Shown: one piece after another, positions 26,907 through 36,000 of the stretch | Numbering within the stretch: position 1 is the first letter of the stretch | Layout of the letters: every line of letters begins with the position of its first letter | Assembly: GCF_002091755.1 (NCBI RefSeq) | Contig: NZ_BDAI01000003.1 | Location: 310,001 to 374,000, forward strand | Reading direction: 5' to 3' | Source of the DNA: Pseudomonas nitroreducens NBRC 12694 | Lineage (GTDB): Bacteria; Pseudomonadota; Gammaproteobacteria; Pseudomonadales; Pseudomonadaceae | Length of the DNA: 64,000 bases | Translations under genes and position numbers: made by a program | Notes under the pieces: generated by a model | Told to the model about the DNA's origin: nothing | The model's database searches: none | The model's input: only the letters and a program-made list of their open reading frames with translations

Positions 26907-29213
26907 TCAGGTCTGTGCCGGGCTGCGCCCGGAGGTAATGCGTTGCAGGACCCGGTAGATCGCATTCAAGGCGCGATCCATCAGCGGGGCGGACTGTTCC
27001 GTCGGTACCAGGCGGACCTTGCCCGCTTCCATCTCCTGGGCCAACTGCACTATCGGTTTGACCGCCACGCGCTGCCCGGTGTGGTCGACGAACATATAGT
27101 TGCGCGTGGTCGGGCTGAACCACGAAAGCTTGAGCCGGCGAGCCGGAGTGGTGTCGCCGAACTCGAACCAGGTGCCGAACTCCAGGTGGCTCAGCTCTTT
27201 CATCAATACCCGCACGCGCTCGGAGAGTGCCTCGCTATCGGGTTTGACCAGCGTGTGCCCTTCGGCACCAAGCATGGCGCCCAGCGGGCTTTCCGGCAGT
27301 TCCTGCTTGAGTTGTGCGGCGATCTGCGGCTTCTGCGCCTGAATCGCGTGCTGGCAGGCGACCAGGTCCTGTAGCAGCCGGCGGATTCCGTCCTCGTGGT
27401 AGCCGCCCAGCACCTCCAGCCCCCTGCGCAGGTCTTCCAGCAGGGCCAGGCGGATCGCTTGCAGATGATCGCGACCGTCGGCATCCAGCGGTGTCACGCT
27501 CCAGGCCAACTGCTCGGCTACCTCGCAGGCACGCCTCCATTCGTCGCTGTGCTCTCCGCTGCGCAGGACGATGAAGGTGAGAGCATCACACCAGCTCATT
27601 TCGAGGAAATTACGCACCAGTTCCGGCAGTTCGCGCTCGTGGGTCACCTTGGTAATGGCGTCCAGCGCCTGCTCCCGTGCGGCGAGGAGGCGGTCGCGAC
27701 CGCGCGCGGCCTCCATGGCGCGGCGCTCGCGCAACTCGACCTTCTGTCGCAGGTTGGTGACGTATTCGTTGAAGTCCCCCAGCAGGGTGTCGAACAGCGA
27801 AAGGTCGCCGACGAAGTCCTGGATCACCCGCTCGACCACCCAGTGCATCTTCGCCAGCAGTGCGCGCTCCTCGCCCTCTCCGCCGTAGAGCACGCCGGCC
27901 TGGGCCATGGCGTTGAGCAGCTTGCGAGCCGGATGGTGGTGCTGGGTGAACAGTTGCTTGTCCAGCAGCGCCACCTTGAGGAAGGGCGTGTGCAGGTGGG
28001 AAAGTGTGGTCTTGCAGCTGTCAGGCAGGTTCTCGTCATCGAGGATGAAGTCGAAGACCATGCCCACCAGGTCGATGACGTCGGCTTCCTGGTCGGTCAG
28101 CCGAGTGTTCTTCGGCTGGGCGCTGCCGGCCTCCAGCTGGCGCTGCAGGTCGGCCTTCAATGCATCGACCGGCTGCGGCTGGCGCAGGCGCTGGGCCAGT
28201 TCCTGGGCCGATTCGCGCTGCAGCCGGTTCAAGGCTTCCAGTAGCTCGTTGGCGCTGTAGGTCGTCGTGGCGGAACTCGGGCCGAAGCTGACAATGCTCT
28301 GGGTGTTGCCGAACAGCGTGGCCTTGTCTCCGCGTCGACGGCGTTCGGCAAGCAGCACGGCGAGCCCGCCGAACAGCGCATTGCGGTCTCCGGGCGGGAT
28401 CTCCGGCAGGTCGCCGGTGGCATAGCTCTGTGGTGCCGATGGAATGCCGTTCGTCGCCCCTGCGTCCTTCTCATCCGTCACGGAGCGGGGCGGCGGCGCA
28501 GACACCGAGCGTTGCCCCTGCGGGCGGTACTTGAGGTTCGGCAGGACGCCGCCGTCGGCCAACCGTTTGTTCAGCTGTTCAAAGAGCGGCTGAAGATGCT
28601 GCATGACCTGCTGATCGAACAGGACGTACAGGATGGTCTTGATGCGTAGAGGGAAAGCGCTGCGCGCCAGGGTGTCGCGGAACGCCTGGGCAACGGCGTG
28701 CGGGCCGAAGGGGTTGCGGTCCTCGCCCAGCTTGCTGCCGTTGTTGAGCAGCGCCAGGCGTTGATCGAGGGCGAACAGCAATTGCGCACAGTGGGCGCGT
28801 ACCTGGTTGACCATGTTGGTCACCAGCAGGGTCTCTTCGTATTCGTCGTTGCCGACCAGGGTCAGCTGGTCCATGTCCAGCTCTTCCAGCGGCTCGGCGG
28901 TGGGCAGCTTGCCTTCGAGGAAGTCGCTCAGGCCCTGGGCGATACGCTGGTGGTAGAAACGCTCGAGGTTAGGTCTTTCACGACGGACTTCGCGCATGGC
29001 GTCGAAGAACAGCGCCTGGACCTGATTGTTCTCGGCTTTTTCCGCGCACTCGAAGAGTGTGTCGTCCACCTGGGCGAAGACATTGCCCAGGAGCTCGGCG
29101 ATGTGATTCATCGCCAATTGGCGGCAGCCCTGGACCAACTCGCCGAAGCGGGGCTGGATGACCCGGCTGGCGATCGGGGAGGGCGGTGGGGTGTCCTTGC
29201 TGCTCATGGCCAT
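26907..29213 (-). CDS. DUF1631 family protein
   Basis: A 768-residue, predicted cytoplasmic, mostly helical protein. The family pattern is visible at both ends: GCRQLAMNHIAELLGNVFAQ, DDTLFECAEKAENN near the start, DLVGMVFDFILDDENLPDS and HPARKLLNAMA in the middle, and TTRNYMFVDHTGQRV near the end. No signal peptide, membrane helix or catalytic motif is recognised. The older label thymidine phosphorylase for relatives has no visible support. It precedes a PilZ gene, and a paralogue begins at 62022. Confidence 0.88.
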   Translation of the reverse strand: MAMSSKDTPPPSPIASRVIQPRFGELVQGCRQLAMNHIAELLGNVFAQVDDTLFECAEKAENNQVQALFFDAMREVRRERPNLERFYHQRIAQGLSDFLEGKLPTAEPLEELDMDQLTLVGNDEYEETLLVTNMVNQVRAHCAQLLFALDQRLALLNNGSKLGEDRNPFGPHAVAQAFRDTLARSAFPLRIKTILYVLFDQQVMQHLQPLFEQLNKRLADGGVLPNLKYRPQGQRSVSAPPPRSVTDEKDAGATNGIPSAPQSYATGDLPEIPPGDRNALFGGLAVLLAERRRRGDKATLFGNTQSIVSFGPSSATTTYSANELLEALNRLQRESAQELAQRLRQPQPVDALKADLQRQLEAGSAQPKNTRLTDQEADVIDLVGMVFDFILDDENLPDSCKTTLSHLHTPFLKVALLDKQLFTQHHHPARKLLNAMAQAGVLYGGEGEERALLAKMHWVVERVIQDFVGDLSLFDTLLGDFNEYVTNLRQKVELRERRAMEAARGRDRLLAAREQALDAITKVTHERELPELVRNFLEMSWCDALTFIVLRSGEHSDEWRRACEVAEQLAWSVTPLDADGRDHLQAIRLALLEDLRRGLEVLGGYHEDGIRRLLQDLVACQHAIQAQKPQIAAQLKQELPESPLGAMLGAEGHTLVKPDSEALSERVRVLMKELSHLEFGTWFEFGDTTPARRLKLSWFSPTTRNYMFVDHTGQRVAVKPIVQLAQEMEAGKVRLVPTEQSAPLMDRALNAIYRVLQRITSGRSPAQT

Positions 29214-29327
29214 CCTGTGCGTGATCGTTCCGTTTACACCCGCGGTGGATCACTCGTGTTTTTCCAAGCAGATATAGCAATCAGCCCGGCCCCTGCAAAG
29301 CGAAGAAAAACTTTTTGGATCAGAGTG

Positions 29328-29355
29328 TTGACAGGCGTTTCGATATACGTAAAAT
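29328..29355 (+). promoter_or_regulatory. sigma-70 promoter of the tRNA operon
   Basis: TTGACA (29328-29333), a 16-base spacer and TAAAAT (29350-29355), followed by a GC-rich discriminator GGCGCGCC typical of stringently controlled stable RNA promoters. It lies about 70 bases before tRNA-Asn. Confidence 0.75.
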
Positions 29356-29423
29356 GGCGCGCCTCTGATACGGGATTCCGGTGAAGCCGGAAGCGAAGTG
29401 GAAGAGATTGAAAGGTTCGTCGT

Positions 29424-29499
29424 TCCGCGATAGCTCAGTCGGTAGAGCAAATGACTGTTAATCATTGGGTCCCTGGTTCGAGTCCAGGTCGCGGAGCCA
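29424..29499 (+). tRNA. tRNA-Asn (anticodon GTT)
   Basis: 76 bases including encoded CCA. The acceptor stem TCCGCGA/TCGCGGA pairs fully, the anticodon loop is CTGTTAA, and the T arm has GGTTCGAGTCC. Confidence 0.97.
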
Positions 29500-29508
29500 A
29501 CTTTCAAA

Positions 29509-29585
29509 CGGGGTATAGCGCAGTCCGGTAGCGCGCTTGCTTTGGGAGCAAGATGTCGGGAGTTCGAATCCCCCTACCCCGACCA
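29509..29585 (+). tRNA. tRNA-Pro (anticodon TGG)
   Basis: 77 bases including CCA. The acceptor stem is CGGGGTA/TACCCCG, and the anticodon stem CTTGC/GCAAG encloses TTTGGGA. Confidence 0.97.
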
Positions 29586-29591
29586 AATTTT

Positions 29592-29667
29592 GGGTCGTTA
29601 GCTCAGTCGGTAGAGCAGTTGGCTTTTAACCAATTGGTCGTAGGTTCGAATCCTACACGACCCACCA
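29592..29667 (+). tRNA. tRNA-Lys (anticodon TTT)
   Basis: 76 bases including CCA. The acceptor stem is GGGTCGT/ACGACCC, and the anticodon loop CTTTTAA reads TTT. It is last of the three-tRNA operon. Confidence 0.97.
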
Positions 29668-29717
29668 TATTTGGATTGCGAAATTTCGCGATCCGGGCTT
29701 GAAGATAAGCCCGCTGT

Positions 29718-29747
29718 AAAAAGCCCACCTCTCGAGGTGGGCTTTTT
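29718..29747 (+). terminator. terminator of the tRNA operon
   Basis: The eight-base stem GCCCACCT/AGGTGGGC with a CTCG loop is followed by five T residues. Confidence 0.92.
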
Positions 29748-30008
29748 CGTTTCGGCCGTTTTTTCTTTTCCCGGCCCGTCTTCCTGGTGCTCCAGGAGTC
29801 CTATCCTTTCGTATGGTTTTGTGTCGTCTCCCCGGCGAGCTCGAACCATTGCTATTGATCGCCTGGAAGCTTGGCTCGTTTCGTACGAGCGGGAAGCTGA
29901 TGTATGGGAAATTCCTTACGTAACATAGGACCGGTCTGATCTGGAAGATCGCTGCATAAATTTATCCTCCCCACCTCATGGTTCGTGTCCCCAAAAGGTG
30001 GGTTCTTT

Positions 30009-33000
30009 ATGTCAGTTGAAAAGGTTGGCTTGATCGCCGTTGCCGAGAATGCAGTCCAGCGGGTTGCGTTCAAGGAAGGTGGAAAGATCAAGGCGAAAGT
30101 CGGCACTAAATATTTGTTCAAGCTGGATGACAGCGACGTTGCTCCGGAGAACGTCACCGTCAAGCGCGATGGCAAGGACCTCCAGGTATTCTTCGAGGGC
30201 AGCGATAAGCCTGACCTCACTATCGAGGACTTCTTCGCCGACGGCATGGACTCACAGCTCTATGGCGTTTCCGAAAATGGCCAGATGTACGCCTATGTCC
30301 GCACCGACGGTGAAGGCTTCTACGGTCAGCTGATGCTGGCCGACGGCGAGGAGGCACCTGTTGCCCTGGGGGGCGATCCGCTCGGTGCGGTGCCAGTGGT
30401 CGATGGCGAGATCGATGAGAGTGGCGGTTTCCTGCTGTGGCCGTTGCTGGCGGGTGCTGGTGTACTGGGTGCGGGTGGCGCGGCATACGCCGCCAACAAG
30501 GACGACCACAAGCATCATCCCACGCCCCCGGTCACTCCCCAGACCAGCCCTGGCGTAACCGACACCAAGGTCACTGACAATGTCGGTCCCATCACGGGTG
30601 ATCTGGTCAACGGCCAGGCCACTGACGATAACCGCCCGAGCATCTCAGGCGGTGGCGTGCCCGGCGCCGTTATTCATGTTCTCGACAATGGTGTCGAAAT
30701 TGGCACGGTTACGGTAGGCGCGGATGGCAAGTGGGTATTCGTTCCCTCCAGCGACCTGAGCGACGGTAACCATAGCATCGACCTCGTCCAGGACGCCCCG
30801 GGCAACAGCCCCAGCGAGCCGGTTCATGTGATCGACTTCTCCGTCGATACCGTTCCTCCGCCTGCCCCCGCTGCGCGCATCGATGGTGGCCACTTCGATG
30901 GCAATGACTACTACAGCCCGGACAACGCTCCCACCATCTATGGCAACGGGGAGCCAGGCGACACCATTATCGTCGTCTATCCGACTGGCGAGACTGTCAC
31001 CACTCAAGTCCAGGAAGATGGTTCCTGGGTAGCTCCGCCGCCGAGCCAGCCGCTGCCGGATGGCAATGCTGATATCAAGGTCATCGAGCAGGATCCTGCC
31101 GGTAACCAGAGCCAGATCATTATTCCTGTGGTGATCGATACCACTCCTCCGGATGCCCCGCAGGTATGGCTGGATCCCGATTCCGATACCGGCGTCAAAG
31201 GTGATGGCATCACCAGCGATACCATGCCGACTATCGACGGTAAGACTGAGCCACACGCCGAGATTACGGTGACTCTGCCGACCGGCGAGACACTCACTGC
31301 TACGGCAGATGATCAGGGCAACTGGTCGGTGACGCCGACCCAGCCGTTGCCGGAAGGCAGCAACGTCATCACCATCATTGCCACCGATGTGGCAGGCAAC
31401 CCGAGCCAACCCACTGTCATCACCGTCGACATCGACACTTCGATCCCTCCGAAGCCGACGTTCGGTCCGGATGGTGCCCTGTCCGAGGTTTACGACAATG
31501 TCGAGCCCAAGATCGGTGACCTGAACAGTGGTGACAGCACCAACGATCCCCGTCCGACGTTCTCCGGGAATGGCGAGGCTGGCGAGATCGTCACCCTTTA
31601 CGACAACGGCGAGAAGATTGCGCAAGTGGTTGTGGGCCCGGATGGCAAATGGAGCTACGAGGCTCCCGCTGACCTGGCGCTTGCCGAAGGCGCGCATAAC
31701 ATCACGCTGACCGTGACCGATGTTGCGGGCAACACCAGCCCGATGTCGGATCCATTCGTGGTCAATGTCGACACTACCTCTCCGAACGCCCCGCAGGTTT
31801 GGCTGGATCCGGATTCCGATACGGGGATCAAGGGTGACGGCATTACCAATGACAATCTGCCGACCATCGATGGCAAGACCGAGCCGGGAGCTGAAGTCTC
31901 GATCACCTTCCCGACTGGTGAGACCATCACCGTCGTGGCCGACGATAACGGTGACTGGAAGGCAACTCCGACTCAACCTCTGCCGGAGGGCGACAACAAG
32001 ATCACCGTCATTGCCAGCGACGATGCTGGCAACACCAGCGACCCTACCGTCATTTCCGTGGGTATCGATACTACGCCGCCGGACTCTTCCAAGCTGTCCA
32101 TCTCCGGCGTGATGGATAACGAAGGACCGGTCACTGGCAATATTGTCAACGGCGGTATCACCGACGACGCGCGTCCGGTGATCAGCGGTACCGGTACGGC
32201 TGGCGACACCATCACGGTCTACTCCAAGGACTTCACCGGAAACCATCCGGTTGGTACAACCATCGTCAAAGCGGATGGCACTTGGTCGTTGCAGCCGGAC
32301 TTCAAACTGGTCTCTGGTCTGAATGACCTGACCGCCGTGGAGAGTGACCCTGCAGGCAATGCCACAGATCCCAGCGCGAAATACAGTTTCACCCTGGATA
32401 CAGGCAAACCGCAGGCCCCGGCGATCGAGAGCGTCTTCGACGACGTCGGACCGTACACCGGCTTCCTGCAGAAAGGCGATGTGACCGACGACACCCAGCC
32501 GACCTTCAAGGGTACTTCGGAAGGTGGCGCCGTCATCAAGCTGTACGACGGCAGCACCCTGATCGGCAGCGCCAAGGCCGATGCTTCGGGTAGCTGGACC
32601 ATCACCACCAACATCCTGGCCGATGGCCTGCACAACGTCACCGCCACCGCGACCAATGCCGTAGGGCAGGTCAGTGACCCGACCGGCATCTGGAACTTCA
32701 GCACCGACACCAGCAAGCCGGCCAACGTGACCGACCTGGTGGTACTGGACGATGTGGGCAATCAGACCGGTCCGCTGCACAGTGGCGACATCACCGACGA
32801 CAACCGTCCGACCTTCAGTGGCGGCGCGGAAGCCGGCGGCAAGGTCATCATCTACGACAACGGCGACAAGATCGGCGAAGCCCCTGTGGGCACCGATGGC
32901 AAGTGGAGCTTCACGCCGAGCAGCGATCTGCCTGAAGGCAACCATGCCTTCACCACGGAAGTGGTGGATGCAGCAGGCAACGGCAGTGGCCAGAGTGCCC

Positions 33001-36000
33001 CGCTGAACGTGGTGGTAGACACCAGCACGGTCGACGTGAGCATCGTGCGCGTGATCGATGCGGTCGGCAGCATTACTGGCAACATCGCTCCCAACGACGG
33101 CGTGACCGACGATACCCGTCCGGAAATCGACGGCAAGGGCAAGGCTGGCGCGACCATTACGGTCTACGATGGCAGCGTTGCGCTGGGCACCACCACGGTG
33201 AAACCCGATGGTACCTGGAGCTTCAAGCCGACTACCGACCTGGCCGAAGGTCCGCACAGCCTCAAGGCCGAGTCGAAGGACCTGGCGGGTAACGTCAGCG
33301 ACTCGTCGACCTTCAACTTCAGCGTCGACACCACGGCGCCGGCCAAGCCGAGCATCGGCGAAGTCATCGACGACGTCGGAGCCATCACCGGTCCGATTGC
33401 CAATGGCGGTGTGACCGACGACTCGACGCCGACCCTGACGGGCCAGGCGGAAGCGGGCTCGAAGGTCACCGTCTACGACAACGGCGTGATTCTGGGCACC
33501 GTGACCGCAGGCTCGGATGGCAAGTGGAGCTACACGCCGACCACCGGTATCAGCGAGGGTGAGCACAAGTTCACCACCGATGCGACCGACAAGGCCGGCA
33601 ACACCAGTCCGAAGTCCGACGTCTTCACCATTACCACCGACTACACCCCGCCGGATGCCAGCAAGCTGGCCATCACTGGCGTGCTGGACAGCGTGGGCGA
33701 TGTCACCGGTAACATCAGCAATGGCGGCGTTACCGACGATTCGCGTCCGGTGATCAGCGGTACAGGCACGGCCGGCGACACCATTACGGTGTACGCCAAG
33801 GACAGCACCGATAACCATCGGATCGGTACTGCAATTGTGGACTCGACTGGGCATTGGACGTTGCAGCCCGCGACTGCCCTGGCCTCGGGTCTGAACGACC
33901 TGACCGCGGTAGAGTCCGACCCAGCCGGCAATGCCACCGCCCCGAGTGCGAAGTACAGCATCATGCTGGATTCGTCAGCTCCTTCGCATCTCGCGACCAT
34001 TACTGGGATCAGTGATGACACGGGTGTCTCCGACCATGACTTCATCACCCAGGACCGCACATTGCTGATTAACGGCACAGTCGACGGCGTGCTGCAGTCT
34101 GGTGAGAAGGTGCAGTTCTCCGCCGATGGAGGAGCTACCTGGAAGGACGCCACGCTCAGCGATGATCGCCTGCGCTGGTCCTATGACAACACAGCGATAT
34201 CCTTGATAGATGGCAAGTACATCTTTGAATCGCGTGTTGTCAGCGAGGCGGGTATTGCTGGAGCGGCAACTTCCCAGTCGGTCATCATCGATAACTCCCA
34301 GCCGACCAACAAGGTGACTTTCTCCCTGGATCCTGCCAGCGACAACGGCGTGTCCAACACCGATAACATCACCTCGATCATGACGCCAACGATCAACGGT
34401 ACGGTGCAGGCGGGTAGTCACAAGTTCGAAGACCTTACCGTCACGCTGTTCTGGGACAAGAACGGAAACAACCAGATCGATCCCGGCGAGGACATCTACG
34501 GGCAAGGCATCAAGGTCAACAGCGATGGTACCTGGTCCACCGACCTGTGGTCGTTGCACGAAGGCGACTACCTGCTGAAGGCCGTGGTAACGACGGCGTC
34601 CGGCGTCACCGCTTCGCCTGGCTATGTTGGCTCGCTGGATGGCAAGAATGACATCCTGACCATCACCAAGGATGCGCCGCAGCACTATTACGGTGCCAAA
34701 CAGGCGGGCTTTGAATTCGGCTGGGACGTCGTCAACATCGGTGACTTCAACGGCGACGGCTACGATGACCTGCTGGTTTCCGCACGTAACTCCGATACCT
34801 TGGGTCGGGTCAACAACGGCGGTGCATGGATCCTGTTCGGCAGCGAGAACGGCTTGCCGGTGCTGGACCAGAACACCATCACCAATCTGAGACCGGACCA
34901 GGGCATCTTCTTTGCCGGTGCCTACAACGGCGACATTATGGGTACGGGCATCAATGCGCTGGGTGACTTCAATGGAGATGGCTACAAGGACGTCATCATC
35001 TCCTCTCACTGGCCGGACAAGATCTATGTGATCTTCGGCGGACCGAACGGCAGTTGGGGCAATGGTACGGTGGACCTCGCGACCATCGATGCTGGCGACA
35101 ACACGCATGGTTTCGTGATCCGTAACGCGGGCGTCAACCCTAACAACCCCTCCGCGCCGGGCTATGACAGCTGGAACGGTGTTGGTGTGGGCGGTGGCGG
35201 CGACTTCAATGGCGATGGCTACTCGGACCTGTTGTTCGGCAACCGCGAGGCGGGCCCGAATAACAGTGGTGCTGGTTACGTTCTGTACGGCGGCGCCGGC
35301 GTCAACAAGAACATCGCCATGGATTGGAGCAACCCGGCCACTGGTACCGGCTCCAACCAGACCTGGGCGCACTTCCCGGCTGGCGTGAACGGCACGATGA
35401 TCATCAACTCGTTCACTGGTACGGTCACCAACTCGTCGCAGGTGAATGGAGTCGATCTGGGTGACTCGATCAACAATGTCGGCGATGTCAACGGCGACGG
35501 TATCGACGATTTCGTGATCGCCGACCCCCGTGCCAACAACATCATGTCGCAGGGCTACGGCGCTTCTGCGGGTACCGCCTACCTGGTCTATGGCAAGGAA
35601 GGTGGTTTGGGGGCTTCCCTCGACCTGAAGAACCTGACTCTGGATCAAGGCATCCGCATCAATGCGCAGCACTACGAATGGCTTGGCTCGACACGCCAGG
35701 ACTACTCGACCAACACCATCACCGCGTTGGGCGATATCAACGGCGATGGCATTGGTGACTTTGCGATCAGTGCACCTTACTCGGAGCCGGGCGACCCGGG
35801 CCGTGTGTGGGTCATCTATGGCAAGGCGGGTGGCTACACCAGCGATATCAACCTGGATGCATTGAATACCGTCGGTGTGCCGTCGCAGTTCAACACCAAC
35901 CCGACCTTCGACTCCAGTGTCGGCTCGCTCATCCTCAACGAGAAGGCGACCTACAACTCGGCCACTGGCAAGTGGACGCAGAGCACCGTAGACGAATGGT

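Noticed and set aside
29985..30008. GTG start eight codons before the adhesin ATG
   Set aside because: It would place the AGGTGGG ribosome site inside the coding sequence, whereas that site is well spaced for the ATG at 30009.
29424..30008. Prophage or integrative element at the tRNA cluster
   Set aside because: No integrase gene and no second copy of the tRNA 3' end was seen nearby; the neighbouring adhesin locus has no mobility genes.
31158..33970. Repeat array resembling CRISPR or satellite DNA
   Set aside because: The repeats are about 300 bases, in frame, and encode Ig-like domains; there are no short direct repeats with unique spacers.
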